Of a stretch of 64,000 nt of DNA, positions 35,752-45,110 are shown one piece after another (the stretch's first letter is position 1; each line of letters starts with the position of its first letter). Origin of the DNA: Aliiruegeria haliotis. Lineage in GTDB: Bacteria > Pseudomonadota > Alphaproteobacteria > Rhodobacterales > Rhodobacteraceae. Both the position numbers and the translations under genes were made by a program. Under the pieces are notes generated by a model. It was not told the DNA's origin. It saw only the letters and a program-made list of their open reading frames with translations, and made no database searches. Where the stretch lies: NCBI RefSeq assembly GCF_003003255.1, contig NZ_PVTD01000011.1, positions 62,001 through 126,000 on the forward strand, given 5' to 3'.

Positions 35752-35772
35752 CCCGCCGGACATCGCAAAAGG

Positions 35773-35810
35773 AAGCCCGCGAACCGGGAAACGGTTCGCG
35801 GGCTTTTTTT
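35773..35810 (+). terminator. Rho-independent terminator of serC-serA
   Basis: A perfect 14-bp stem (35773-35786 with 35792-35805) and loop GGAAA run into a T-tract (to 35810). It lies 22 bp after serA and also faces the convergent pflA gene, but the opposite strand shows only short T-runs. Confidence 0.95.
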
Positions 35811-35833
35811 GGTTTCTGATTGTCGGACGTGGA

Positions 35834-36619
35834 TCAGCTGGCCACCAGTCCGCGGGACCGGAAGATGTCGCGTGCCGCCTCGGCTTCATCGCGCGTCGGG
35901 GTTGGTGTGTCGCGCAGCTTGTACTCCAGACCGAGCTGATCCCACTTGGATGTGCCCATCTGGTGGAACGGCAGGACCTCCACCATTTCCACCGCATCGC
36001 CATAGCTCTGCACGAGGTCGGCCATGCCCTTGACCTCCTCGGGCGCGTCGCTCCAGCCGGGCACCAGCACGTAGCGGATCCGCATCTGCTTGCCCAGGCG
36101 CAGCAGGCGCTGTGCGAAATCGAGGGTCGGCTGCAAAGGCTGCGACGTCAGTTCGAGGTAGCGCTCGGGATTGATATGCTTGATGTCGAGCATCACCAGG
36201 TCAATTGGGTCGAACCAGTCGTCCTCGACGTTTCCGTGCAGAAAACCCTGCGTGTCCAGCGCAATATGCAGCCCCCAGGCATCCTTGATCGCCTTCGCAG
36301 CTGCGCCGACGAAGGGGGCCTGCATCATCGGCTCGCCGCCTGAAAACGTGACCCCGCCCGCGAACCTGAGGAAGTTGGCGTATTTGCCAACCTCGGAGAG
36401 CATGTCTTCAAGCTCCACCGGCCGACCGTTGTGCAGCTTCCAGGTGTCGGGGTTGTGGCAGTAGAGGCAGCGGAACTGGCATCCCGCCATGAAGAACACG
36501 AACCGCATCCCCGGCCCGTCGACGGCGGCGCCGGTTTCCACGGAATGCAGGTAGCCGTGGCAATCCACATTCTGGATACTGTCGAGCACCTCTTGGGGGA
36601 TGGGGAGGGAATATGCCAT
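35834..36619 (-). CDS. pflA: Pyruvate formate-lyase activating enzyme
   Basis: About 261-residue radical SAM enzyme that installs the glycyl radical on PflB. The 4Fe-4S motif C-x3-C-x2-C is at Cys47, Cys51 and Cys54 (GCQFRCLYCHNPDTW), preceded by VDGPGMRFVFFM. FSGGEPMMQ is the SAM-binding GGE motif. The start is uncertain: ATG 36619 was chosen, while a TTG at 36631 would add four residues. Both lack a clear Shine-Dalgarno and lie just after a hairpin (36634-36653). It follows pflB on the same strand. Confidence 0.95.
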   Translation of the reverse strand: MAYSLPIPQEVLDSIQNVDCHGYLHSVETGAAVDGPGMRFVFFMAGCQFRCLYCHNPDTWKLHNGRPVELEDMLSEVGKYANFLRFAGGVTFSGGEPMMQAPFVGAAAKAIKDAWGLHIALDTQGFLHGNVEDDWFDPIDLVMLDIKHINPERYLELTSQPLQPTLDFAQRLLRLGKQMRIRYVLVPGWSDAPEEVKGMADLVQSYGDAVEMVEVLPFHQMGTSKWDQLGLEYKLRDTPTPTRDEAEAARDIFRSRGLVAS

Positions 36620-36633
36620 GCGCGGATTCAAAC

Positions 36634-36653
36634 GGGGCGCCCGAAAGCGCCCC
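36634..36653 (-). promoter_or_regulatory. Intercistronic hairpin between pflB and pflA
   Basis: A 7-bp all-GC stem (GGGGCGC with GCGCCCC) and 6-base loop lie 15 bases upstream of the pflA ATG. Downstream on the minus strand is only GTTTG, too weak for a full terminator. It may lower pflA expression relative to pflB or stabilise the upstream message; this is inference. Confidence 0.5.
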
Positions 36654-36669
36654 CGCCCTTGCTCTTGTC

Positions 36670-38925
36670 TTACATTGCGTTGTGGAACGTGCGGCTGATC
36701 ACGTCGAGTTGCTGCTCTCGGGTCAGCTTCACGAAGTTCACGGCATAGCCGGAGACGCGGACCGTCAGCTGCGGGTGCTCCTCTGGGTGATCCATCGCGT
36801 GCAGCAGCGTTTCGCGGCCAAGCATGTTGATGTTCACATGGAACCCGCCGGCATCGATATAGCCGTCGAGGACATTCGCAAGGTTTCGCACCTGCTCCCC
36901 CTCGGTGTGGCCCATCGAGTCCGGGGTGGCCGATGCAGTCCAGCTGATGCCGTCCTTGGCGTAGTCGTAGGGTAGCTTTGCAACGCTGGCACCAGCAGCG
37001 ACGAAACCGTTCTTGTCACGGCCGTTCATCGGGTTGGCGCCGGGCGCAAAAGGTTCGCCAGCCTCGCGGCCGTCCGGGGTCGCGCCGGTCTTCTTGCCAT
37101 AGACCACGTTGGACGTGATCGTCAGCACCGATTGCGTGGGCATCGAGTTGCGGTAGAAGTGCGGTTGGGCGGCGACCTTCTCCATGAATGCCTGTGTCAG
37201 CCAGACGGCGATCTCGTCGACACGGTCGTCGTTGTTGCCGAAGGCCGGGTAGTCGCCCGCGATCTCATAGTTGACGGCCAGGCCATCCTCGTTGCGCAGA
37301 ACCTTGACGGTCGAATACTTGATCGCTGCCAGAGAATCCGCCGCGATCGACAGGCCCGCGATACCGCACGCCATGGTGCGCAGGATTTCGCGGTCATGCA
37401 GCGCCATCTCGATCCGCTCGTAGGCGTATTTGTCGTGCATGTAGTGGATACAGTTCAGCGCCTTGACGTAGGTCTTTGCCAGCCAGTCCATCGCCTTGTC
37501 GAACTTGGCGACGACTTCGTCATAGTCCAGCACATCCGCCGTAATCGGCTCGAGGCCGGGAGCGATCATCGTGCCGGACTTCTCGTCCACACCGCCGTTG
37601 ATCGCATAGAGTAGAGCCTTTGCGAGGTTGGCGCGGGCGCCGAAGAACTGCATCTGCTTGCCGATCGCCATGGCCGAGACGCAGCAGGCAATGCCGTAAT
37701 CGTCCCCCCATTTGGCACGCATCAGGTCATCGTTCTCGTACTGGATCGCGGACGTGTCCTTCGACACCTTGGCGCAGAAATCCTTGAAACCGCGTGGCAG
37801 GTCGACAGACCACAGCACCGTCAGGTTCGGCTCCGGCGCCGGGCCGAGGTTATAGAGGGTGTGAAGCATCCGCATGGCGTTCTTGGTCACCAGCGTGCGG
37901 CCATCGGTGCCCATGCCACCCAGCGCCTCGGTCACCCAGGTTGGATCGCCGGAGAAAAGCTCATCGTAATCCGGGGTGCGCAGGAAGCGAACGATCCGAA
38001 GCTTGATGACCATGTCGTCCATCATCTCCTGGGCTTCGCTCTCGGTCAGAACACCGCGTTCGAAGTCCCGCTCGATATAGATGTCGAGGAAGGTCGAGAT
38101 CCGACCGATCGACATCGCGGCGCCGTTCTGTTCCTTAACGGCGGCGAGATATGCCAGGTAGGTAAACTGGATCGCTTCGCGTGCGGAACCGGCGGGCCTC
38201 GACATGTCGATGCCGTACTTCATGCCCATCTCACGCAACTCGTCCAACGCACGGTATTGCTCCATGAGCTCTTCGCGATCGCGCAGGACGTCTTCGCTGA
38301 AAACCGCGTCGTCAAGCTGGTGATGCTCACGCAGCTTCTCTTCCTTGAGGGCATCGATGCCGTAGAGCGCCACGCGGCGATAGTCGCCGATGATCCGCCC
38401 GCGACCATAGGCATCCGGAAGGCCGGTGATCACGCCCGACTTGCGACAGGCGATGATGTCGGGGGAATAGACGTCAAAAACACCCTGGTTGTGGCTCTTG
38501 CGATACTTGGTCCAGACCTCATGCACGGTGGCGTCGGTGTCGAACCCGTAGGCTTTCAGCCCGTTTTCGACCATGCGCAACCCACCGTTCGGCATGATGG
38601 CGCGCTTGAGCGGGGCATCGGTCTGAAGCCCGACAATAATTTCAAGCTCCTTGTTGATGTAGCCGGCGTCATGAGCCGTGATCGACGAGGGCTTGTCTGC
38701 GGAGACATCGAGAACGCCAACTTCACGTTCTTTCTTGAGCAGGACCGACAGTTCTTCCCAGAGCGCCTTCGTCCGGTCGGTTGGCCCGGCCAGGAAACTG
38801 TCGTCACCCTCGTAGGGCGTGTAGTTTTCCTGAATGAAACCGCGCACGTCGATTGTGGTGCGCCAGGTACCGGCCGAAAAGCCGTCCCACGGATCTTTGA
38901 GCGGAGAATGGGTCATGACGTTCAT
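36670..38925 (-). CDS. pflB: Formate C-acetyltransferase (pyruvate formate-lyase)
   Basis: 751-residue glycyl-radical enzyme converting pyruvate and CoA to acetyl-CoA and formate under anoxia. The active-site pair Cys414-Cys415 (GIACCVSAM) and the radical Gly726 in RVSGYAVNF near the C-terminus are intact. The N-terminal [20 protein letters not shown] is typical. ATG 38925 sits six bases from AGGAG and gives the usual family length. Presence with pflA implies oxygen-limited mixed-acid metabolism in an otherwise respiratory lineage. Confidence 0.97.
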   Translation of the reverse strand: MNVMTHSPLKDPWDGFSAGTWRTTIDVRGFIQENYTPYEGDDSFLAGPTDRTKALWEELSVLLKKEREVGVLDVSADKPSSITAHDAGYINKELEIIVGLQTDAPLKRAIMPNGGLRMVENGLKAYGFDTDATVHEVWTKYRKSHNQGVFDVYSPDIIACRKSGVITGLPDAYGRGRIIGDYRRVALYGIDALKEEKLREHHQLDDAVFSEDVLRDREELMEQYRALDELREMGMKYGIDMSRPAGSAREAIQFTYLAYLAAVKEQNGAAMSIGRISTFLDIYIERDFERGVLTESEAQEMMDDMVIKLRIVRFLRTPDYDELFSGDPTWVTEALGGMGTDGRTLVTKNAMRMLHTLYNLGPAPEPNLTVLWSVDLPRGFKDFCAKVSKDTSAIQYENDDLMRAKWGDDYGIACCVSAMAIGKQMQFFGARANLAKALLYAINGGVDEKSGTMIAPGLEPITADVLDYDEVVAKFDKAMDWLAKTYVKALNCIHYMHDKYAYERIEMALHDREILRTMACGIAGLSIAADSLAAIKYSTVKVLRNEDGLAVNYEIAGDYPAFGNNDDRVDEIAVWLTQAFMEKVAAQPHFYRNSMPTQSVLTITSNVVYGKKTGATPDGREAGEPFAPGANPMNGRDKNGFVAAGASVAKLPYDYAKDGISWTASATPDSMGHTEGEQVRNLANVLDGYIDAGGFHVNINMLGRETLLHAMDHPEEHPQLTVRVSGYAVNFVKLTREQQLDVISRTFHNAM

Positions 38926-39285
38926 TTGCAGCTCCTGCAATCGGATGGCGCGGGAGGGAGGGGCCCCGCGGACAGAATTCGGTAGCAACGGGATCGGGTC
39001 AACGCCGTGCGGCAGTCTGGTTCCGATCCCGGAGAGATCGTGGCTCGATCCCCCTGCTGTGCTTCAATATGGCCTTTCTCCTTCTACAATCAATTGGCCC
39101 GCCAAGTGCAGAAATTTGGAAAATTATTCAAAAACAATTGCTTGCCTGTGGGCCATTTTCGGCAATGCGCTGGAAGCATGAGTAACGAAGTGTCACGCAT
39201 AGGTCGGAATGCGATCAGATCGTGCGCAACGAACGGATATTGCTCTTGCCGCGGGCGCTGCGACGCATTGTGTCAAGGCGGGACC
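38926..39285. other. pflB upstream region
   Basis: 360 bases without a gene, with a locally AT-rich patch at about 39060-39150 that probably carries the pflB promoter. One FNR-type half-site (TTGAT on the minus strand, near 39090) is present, but its partner half is poor. Confidence 0.5.
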
Positions 39286-40263
39286 TTACGTCAACTTGCC
39301 GCCAGCTTCGCCCATTCGAGCGGCGAAATCGGCGACGAGCCGCTTCAGCCCGGCGTGCTTCAACCGCGCGAGTGCCTGTTCCGGCGTGACCCACAGGCGG
39401 TGCCGGTGGTTCTCGTCCCAGGCATCGTCATCAAGGATCCGCGTAACGCGCATCGCATAGGTCGTCACCATACAGGTGGCGCCCCATTTTGCGACGTCGA
39501 AGCGCCCCAACGGCGTCTCTTCCACCTCTCCGAAGATGCCGGCCTCTTCCTCCGCTTCCCGGGCGGCGGAGGCCTGTGCAGAGGCGCCCGGTTCGTGAAT
39601 GCCCTTGGGCACGACCCAGTGGTTGCGCTTGCTTGAGGTGATGACGAGGATCTGCAACCTGCCATCGGCGAACCGATATGGCACGACAGCGGATTGCCGA
39701 TAGTAATAGGCTGGTCTGTCGCGCCATTCTGTCCCCCCCGGCCCCGGAAAGGGAAATCTCTTCGGCAAGTCCTGCTGCCGAACGAACCGAAGATCCTGCG
39801 CGGCGGCCATTCCAAGGCCCTCAGCACCGTCGGAAAGCAGGAGGTGAACAAGCGTACCGGACTTGAGGTCCAGCCGGCTCCGCCTGTCGCCGGTCAGGTG
39901 CCGCACAAGACCCTCCAGCCCCGCCCGGTGCCCCACAAGCATGAGCGGCGCGCTACTCGCACCAAACCTTTCGCCCAGCAGCGCCAGGTGCGCGTCGGCC
40001 CTGTCCGGCCCAAGCCGATCGTCCAGCACAATGCCCCCTGCCCCGACACCTGCCGCCTTGAGGGTTTTCTGGGCGGTGACAAACGCCCGTTCCGCCGGAG
40101 AGCTGATCACCACAGTGGGCAGCAGCCCGTTCCCAGCCAGCCAGACCCCGATCCGTTGCGCCTGTCGCTTGCCGCGATCCTTCAGCGGTCGCGCCAGATC
40201 CGGCCCCGCGTGACCGGAAACGGCCTTGCCGTGCCGCAGAAGAAGAAGATCCCGGGGCATCAT
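39286..40263 (-). CDS. SixA-like histidine phosphatase fused to NUDIX domain
   Basis: 325 residues with two domains. Residues 1 to about 155 are a SixA/histidine-phosphatase domain: LLLLRHGKAV carries the RHG catalytic motif, with ISSPAERAFVTAQKT and LVGHRAGLEGLV. Residues 180 to 325 form a NUDIX domain (QSAVVPYRF, VPKGIHEPGASAQASAAREAEEEAGIF). Its NUDIX box has REAEEEAG but Ala where the first box Glu is usual, as in DIPP-like members. SixA dephosphorylates phosphohistidine, while DIPP NUDIX enzymes cut inositol or adenosine polyphosphates. It diverges by 117 bp from the GAK-type operon. Confidence 0.88.
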   Translation of the reverse strand: MMPRDLLLLRHGKAVSGHAGPDLARPLKDRGKRQAQRIGVWLAGNGLLPTVVISSPAERAFVTAQKTLKAAGVGAGGIVLDDRLGPDRADAHLALLGERFGASSAPLMLVGHRAGLEGLVRHLTGDRRSRLDLKSGTLVHLLLSDGAEGLGMAAAQDLRFVRQQDLPKRFPFPGPGGTEWRDRPAYYYRQSAVVPYRFADGRLQILVITSSKRNHWVVPKGIHEPGASAQASAAREAEEEAGIFGEVEETPLGRFDVAKWGATCMVTTYAMRVTRILDDDAWDENHRHRLWVTPEQALARLKHAGLKRLVADFAARMGEAGGKLT

Positions 40264-40380
40264 CCGCCCTTCGTGTTGTGAATCGCCCTGACCGCCACAC
40301 TATACCCGCCGCCCGGAGGTTCGCCATTGCGGGCGCGGGCCTTGTCTGACACGCTGATGCGCGAAACGTCGGGACCTGCC

Positions 40381-40875
40381 ATGAATCTGTTCCGTTTCCC
40401 GACCAGAACAGACCGGACCATGCCCGAACGCCGCTTTCAAGCTCCCATCCGTCCGACCGTCCGGGCCGTCATCCGGCGGGATGATCGGATCCTGGTTCAG
40501 GTAAAGCAGAAGCCCGGTTCAACGCCCTACCTGACACTGCCGGGTGGTAAGCAGGAGCCGGGAGAGACGCTGGTGGAATGCCTGAAACGGGAGTGCCTTG
40601 AGGAGATCGCCGCCCAAGTAAAGGTTGGACCACTCCTCCATGTTGCGGAGGTCTTCAAGCCCAAGGTCGACGGAGTGCGCCACCAGCTTGAGGTGCTCTT
40701 TGCCTGCGATCTGGTGGGGCGATACACGCCACGGATGGGACCGCGGCCGGACCCGTCCCAGATTGCCACCGAATGGGTGTCTCTGTCCGCGCGGGCCACG
40801 GAATTCAGACCCGGGTTCGCAAAGGCGCTCACAACACCAAGCGCCCCCCAATACCTGGGGGTGTTCGATGGCTAG
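40381..40875 (+). CDS. NUDIX hydrolase, first gene of the GAK-type cluster
   Basis: About 164 residues from ATG 40381 (ATG 40420 is an alternative). A near-perfect NUDIX box runs GGKQEPGETL then ECLKRECLEEI, giving the metal-binding REx2EE core; the final box Gly is Ala. Upstream is RAVIRRDDRILVQVKQKPG and downstream VEVLF-like strands. The substrate is unknown, and NUDIX enzymes hydrolyse nucleoside-diphosphate-X compounds. Its stop overlaps the next gene by eight bases (ATGGCTAG), so it is translationally coupled to the PhoU/APH-like kinase. Confidence 0.87.
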   Translation: MNLFRFPTRTDRTMPERRFQAPIRPTVRAVIRRDDRILVQVKQKPGSTPYLTLPGGKQEPGETLVECLKRECLEEIAAQVKVGPLLHVAEVFKPKVDGVRHQLEVLFACDLVGRYTPRMGPRPDPSQIATEWVSLSARATEFRPGFAKALTTPSAPQYLGVFDG

Positions 40876-42496
40876 GCTGCCCCGCGCAATCGGAGAAAAC
40901 TTGCATTTCCTCTGCGCTGAGCTCGACGGCCAGCTTGCCGGCCTGCAATCCTATTTCGAGGCGCCGGCCACAGGTGTCGCCCAGAAGGTAATCCTGCGGG
41001 CCGGGTATTCGGACAACCTCCGCGCCCGGGTGCACAACGCGAGCCAACGGGGACTTTCCGCGCGCAAACTTGGCCAGTCTCAGCGCATGTTGCTACAGAA
41101 CATGGACATGGTCGGGCGGAACCTCGACATGATCAGCCGCCTTGCCCGCCGCAGCCTGATCCATGCCGAAGACGTCCAGCGCAAGGAAATGCTGCGCCCC
41201 GAGGTCTATCCCAAGGCCATCAAGAGTGTACGGCGTTCCATTGCCGATATTCTGCCCGCAATCGAGGCCTCCGAAAGCAAGCTCGCCGTGGCAATCGGAC
41301 AGAGCAAGGGGCGGCTGGACGACCTCTATGACCAGGTCTTTCGCACCTACACGCGCGACATGCGCAAGTCGAAACAGACCGAGGACCTTGCCAACAGCCT
41401 GCTTGCCGCCAACGAGCTGCGCCGCATGGGCGACGCGCTGCAAAGCATATCCGAGGGGATCCTTTCGGTGAACATCGGCCAGTCGGTGCAGTTCGAACGG
41501 TACTTCACCCTGCGCAGCATTCTCTCCAGGACAGACGCCAACAACGACGATCTGGAACTCGAACCGCTGGCCGAAACCCGGTCCGGCGGCGCAATCTCAT
41601 CCGTGAAGTCGCGCAACGAGTCCGTCGACGCGGTCTTCAAGGATGGTGCCTTGCAAAAGGTCCGGGAAGAACGCGCCGGGGTGAAATCCTGGCATTCGAT
41701 CTATCCCGGCCTCGCGCCAAAGATCCTCTCCTATGAGAAACGTGGCCAGTCCGCAGCACTGCTGATCGAACACCTCCCCGGGAGAACCTTCGAGCATATC
41801 CTGCTCAACGAGAGCGACCTGCACGTTTCGGAAGCGCAACGGGCGCTCACGAAAACACTTCGTGACATCTGGAAACGCACCCGCACCGACGAGCCGGCCG
41901 ACATGGGCTCGATGGTGCAGCTCGCCCGGCGCATGAAAGACGTTCGCCGGGTGCATCCGGATTTTGGCGCTGGCGCGAGCCAACTCGGCGAGGTGGATCT
42001 GCCGTCGTTCGACACGCTGGTCGCCCGCGCCAACAAGCGAGAGCGCGCCCTCAAGGCGCCTTTCTCGGTGCACATCCACGGCGACTTCAACCTCGACAAC
42101 GTGATCTACGACCCGGTCGAGAAAAAGATCCGCTTCATCGACCTGCATCGCTCCCGCTACATGGACTATGTGCAAGACGTCTCGGTCTTCATGGTGTCCA
42201 ACTACCGGTTGCAGATCCAGGATGGCCCGATCCGCAGCCGGATCGCCGGCGTGGTGTGCGACTTTCATGGCATGGTGGCGAAATTCGCGCGCAGCCAGAA
42301 GGACAGGACTTTCGAATACCGGCTGGCGCTCGGACTGGCGCGCAGCTTCGCCACCTCGACCCGGTTCATCTTTGACAGGGCCCATGCACGGCGCATGTTC
42401 CTACGGTCCCGGTTCCTGCTGGAGCAGGCGCTCAGCTGCCCGCCGGGCAAGGAAGAGCGTTTCAAACTGCCGATCAGGGAGCTGTTCAGTGACTGA
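40868..42496 (+). CDS. PhoU-like helical domain fused to APH-like kinase
   Basis: 542 residues. Residues 1 to about 215 are almost all amphipathic helix, with repeated Met/Leu/Arg heptad-like segments (QRMLLQNMDMVGRNLDMISR, TEDLANSLLAANELRRMGDA, LQSISEGILSVNIGQ) resembling a PhoU four-helix layout. Residues 250 to 540 form an aminoglycoside-phosphotransferase-like kinase. AVFKDGALQKVREERAG may hold the ATP-site lysine, HGDFNLDNVI (404-413) is the catalytic loop, and FIDLHRS (423-429) is the metal-binding Asp. It overlaps the ATP-grasp gene by eight bases. Substrate unknown; it may phosphorylate a small molecule or protein of the system. Confidence 0.82.
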   Translation: MARLPRAIGENLHFLCAELDGQLAGLQSYFEAPATGVAQKVILRAGYSDNLRARVHNASQRGLSARKLGQSQRMLLQNMDMVGRNLDMISRLARRSLIHAEDVQRKEMLRPEVYPKAIKSVRRSIADILPAIEASESKLAVAIGQSKGRLDDLYDQVFRTYTRDMRKSKQTEDLANSLLAANELRRMGDALQSISEGILSVNIGQSVQFERYFTLRSILSRTDANNDDLELEPLAETRSGGAISSVKSRNESVDAVFKDGALQKVREERAGVKSWHSIYPGLAPKILSYEKRGQSAALLIEHLPGRTFEHILLNESDLHVSEAQRALTKTLRDIWKRTRTDEPADMGSMVQLARRMKDVRRVHPDFGAGASQLGEVDLPSFDTLVARANKRERALKAPFSVHIHGDFNLDNVIYDPVEKKIRFIDLHRSRYMDYVQDVSVFMVSNYRLQIQDGPIRSRIAGVVCDFHGMVAKFARSQKDRTFEYRLALGLARSFATSTRFIFDRAHARRMFLRSRFLLEQALSCPPGKEERFKLPIRELFSD

Positions 42497-43373
42497 ACTG
42501 AAGATCGGGGTGGTTGGTATCCCCGGCAAATGGTCCACCGAAGCACTGGCCGACGCGGTGGAGGCACGCACGGGGTTCCGGCTTGTGATCGACATGGGGC
42601 GGGTCACCATGGACCTCGCCAACGGGGCGTTGCATTATGAGGGCACGAACCTCTGCACGCTCGACGCGCTTATCGTCAAGAAGATCCACGAGGTCTACAG
42701 CCCCCACGTTCTTGACCGGCTGGAGATGTTGCGATTTGCCGAAACGCGCGGGGTGAGGTTGTTTTCGCGACCCGAGGCGATCCTGCGGCTGATCGACCGG
42801 CTTGCCTGCACGGTCTCTTTGACAGCAGCCGGGATGCCAATGCCCCCGACCCGCGTGACCGAAGATCCGGCAGCCGCCCTTCAGGCCGCGAAGGACTTTG
42901 GCACTGCCGTTTTCAAGCCGCTCTATTCCACCAAGGCGCGGGGGATGACCCTGATCGAAGGCACAAATCCGGATGCCACGGCGCAGATCGCTCGTTTCGC
43001 GGCCGTAAACCCGGTGATGTATATCCAGCAAAAGGCCGACCTCTCGGGGCAGGACCTCGGGATGGTTTTCCTCGGTGGCGAGTATGTCTGCACCTACGCC
43101 CGCGTTTCCCAGAGCGACACCTGGAACACCACGATCCATTCGGGTGGCAGATATGAAGCGTACGAGCCTGACCCAGAGTTGATAGATTTGGCGCGGCGGG
43201 CGCAGGCGCCGTTCGGATTGACCTTCACGACGGTCGATGTCGCTCTTACGGCGGACGGCCCAATCGTGTTCGAGGTTTCCGCGTTCGGAGGGTATCGCGG
43301 GGTCAGGGAAGGCTGCGGGCTCGATGCGGCAGCCCTGGTGACCGATCACGTGATCGCGGAGGTAACCCGATGA
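42489..43373 (+). CDS. RimK-like ATP-grasp enzyme, GAK system
   Basis: 294 residues starting with GTG inside the upstream gene's end. The layout is RimK-like ATP-grasp: N-terminal pre-ATP domain (ALIVKKIHEVYSPHVLDRLEML), FSRPEAILRLIDRLACTVSLTAAGMPMPPT as the lid entry, AVFKPLYSTKARGM as the glycine-poor ATP loop, MYIQQKADL, and a metal-binding end FEVSAFGGYRG in place of the classical VNxSPG. Such enzymes join a carboxylate to an amine with ATP. I assign it to the family annotated as 'ATP-grasp enzyme, GAK system' from memory of that cluster and its neighbours. Stop overlaps the next start (ATGA). Confidence 0.85.
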   Translation: MTELKIGVVGIPGKWSTEALADAVEARTGFRLVIDMGRVTMDLANGALHYEGTNLCTLDALIVKKIHEVYSPHVLDRLEMLRFAETRGVRLFSRPEAILRLIDRLACTVSLTAAGMPMPPTRVTEDPAAALQAAKDFGTAVFKPLYSTKARGMTLIEGTNPDATAQIARFAAVNPVMYIQQKADLSGQDLGMVFLGGEYVCTYARVSQSDTWNTTIHSGGRYEAYEPDPELIDLARRAQAPFGLTFTTVDVALTADGPIVFEVSAFGGYRGVREGCGLDAAALVTDHVIAEVTR

Positions 43374-44458
43374 CACCGCGAACCGTTGCCGAAATCCTCG
43401 CGCGGCTCGACCTGTCGCCACTCCACACGACCGTGCCGCTTTTCCTCGAAGTGGGCCATCTCCGTGCCGAGATCCGGTGCAACGAGCCTCTGCGCAGCGA
43501 GCTGGAGGTGTATTTTGCCGACGTCCTTGCTGCTCCCGGGACCGTCAACACGACGGTCGAAGTGCTGGACGGGCAACAGCTCGATCCGGCGCCGCGCTTT
43601 GTCGATTGGGCGCGGGAACCGGGAAAGGCAGGCCGGAAGGACGCGATACTGGACCTCTGCAACGCCCGATTGATCCACAAGGTCCGCACCGGCGTGACCT
43701 TCCTGCAGAGCGCGGATCGGGCCATCGCCTTTGGACCGACAGCACAAAACCCAAATCAAGTCATTAATTTCGTCAACACGCAGTTGCTGAACATCTGCCA
43801 GCGCGACGGTTGGCAGATCTGCCATGCGGCAGCGGCTACGAACGGCACCCGGACACTGGCCATCGCCGGCCTGTCCGGGGGAGGAAAATCCACGGCGGTC
43901 CTGCATATGATGGACCGGCCGGCGGTCTCCTTCGTGACCAACGACAGGCTGCTGGTACGTGCGGGAACACCGGTGCCAGAGGGGCTCGGCATTGCCAAGA
44001 TGCCGCGTATCAACCCCGGAACGATCCTGCACAATCCCCGCCTCCACCCTCTCCTGAGCGCGACCCGACGCGCAGCGCTCGACGCTCTGCCAAGCGAAGA
44101 GCTTTGGCACCTGGAAGAGAAGTATGACCTCCCGATCCGGCGCATCTATGGGGCCGACCGCATCCGCCTTTCCGCTCCGCTCACCCATATCTGGGTGCTG
44201 AACTGGGCGCGGAATGGCGACACCCCCACGCGGATCTCCCCGGTTCTGCTGGAAGAACGCCCCGATCTTCTTGCCGCGATCATGAAGAGCCCCGGGCCCT
44301 TCTACCAGAAACCGGACGGCCGGTTCCTTCGCGACATCGAGCAGCCAGAACCCGAGGCCTACCTGTCGGCGCTCGCAGGGGTTGCCGTCTCGGAGGTCAC
44401 CGGAGGGATCGATTTCGATGCGCTCCAACATGCGGGCGCAGGCGTGTTCGGGAGCTGA
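43370..44458 (+). CDS. HprK-related kinase B (GAK system)
   Basis: 362 residues. The C-terminal two thirds resemble HPr kinase/phosphorylase: HAAAATNGT with a conserved His upstream of the P-loop, GLSGGGKSTA (167-176) as Walker A, and SFVTNDRLLV at the Walker-B-like position, followed by a PRINPGTILHNPRL segment. The N-terminal about 130 residues are not HprK-like. HprK phosphorylates a Ser on HPr; the target here is unknown and no HPr is encoded nearby. The protein co-occurs with an ATP-grasp enzyme and an amphi-Trp protein, which defines the cluster as I know it. Confidence 0.85.
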   Translation: MTPRTVAEILARLDLSPLHTTVPLFLEVGHLRAEIRCNEPLRSELEVYFADVLAAPGTVNTTVEVLDGQQLDPAPRFVDWAREPGKAGRKDAILDLCNARLIHKVRTGVTFLQSADRAIAFGPTAQNPNQVINFVNTQLLNICQRDGWQICHAAAATNGTRTLAIAGLSGGGKSTAVLHMMDRPAVSFVTNDRLLVRAGTPVPEGLGIAKMPRINPGTILHNPRLHPLLSATRRAALDALPSEELWHLEEKYDLPIRRIYGADRIRLSAPLTHIWVLNWARNGDTPTRISPVLLEERPDLLAAIMKSPGPFYQKPDGRFLRDIEQPEPEAYLSALAGVAVSEVTGGIDFDALQHAGAGVFGS

Positions 44459-45110
44459 CAGGACCGCGCATGGCGCCGCCGGCACCCGCTGTGGACCCCG
44501 CCAAAGGCCTGCGCAACCGGTCGGTTTCGTGTCGGATCCGCATGCCGGTCGTGACAGCGCCCCTGTCGCGGCGCGGGTAGTCCGGCGACAACTGGTTCAG
44601 ATCCTTTCCGAAGCAGGCCGCCCCGTACCTCGTGCCGAACGCGATCCGGAAGGCGATGAGACAGCGTCGAACACTGATCCGCGCATTCTGGTTGCCGCAT
44701 TGGATCACTGCCATTGCTCCAAGGGTGAATCGAAAAGGAAAATCCGCGAGTTTCCTGCCGGAGACAGGACCGGCGTCGCGAACCGCCGCTCTCGCGAGGA
44801 GGTGCGCTTGCACCCTTTGGCGCTCTGCTTCGACTCCGTGTCCAACCTGCCGCGCTCGGCGTAGCGCGCTGCGCGAGGCACGCTTGCCACGGTCTCGGCA
44901 CAAGCAACACTGACTGTCAGATACTGACCACGAAGTATTTGCCCCACCTCTGGGGGAAGCGTGACGCCGGGCCGCACATGCCGACAGTACGGTGGCTTGA
45001 CGGGGATCGGCACTGGGGCCACGCTCGCATTTCCATGCGGGGCTGTCTTTTGACGATCCCCGCGCCAAGCACTTCAGCCCCAAGCGGCACATCTGGGAGG
45101 CAGATCCGGC
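44459..45110. other. 652-bp gap inside the GAK cluster, no gene recognised
   Basis: Open frames exist on both strands (for example 44632-44913 plus and 44397-45149 minus) but their translations are Arg/Ser/Pro-rich, lack a ribosome site and show no domain. It is unusually long for this gene-dense strand run. It may contain a separate promoter for the amphi-Trp gene, a decayed gene or an unrecognised RNA. Confidence 0.45.

Noticed and set aside
36634-36653. pflB-pflA hairpin as a full terminator
   Set aside because: There is no adequate T-tract on the minus strand, and pflA must be read through it, so it is called only a regulatory hairpin.
39060-39150. Possible FNR box upstream of pflB
   Set aside because: Only one TTGAT half-site is good; the other half does not fit TTGAT-N4-ATCAA, so it is not annotated as a site.
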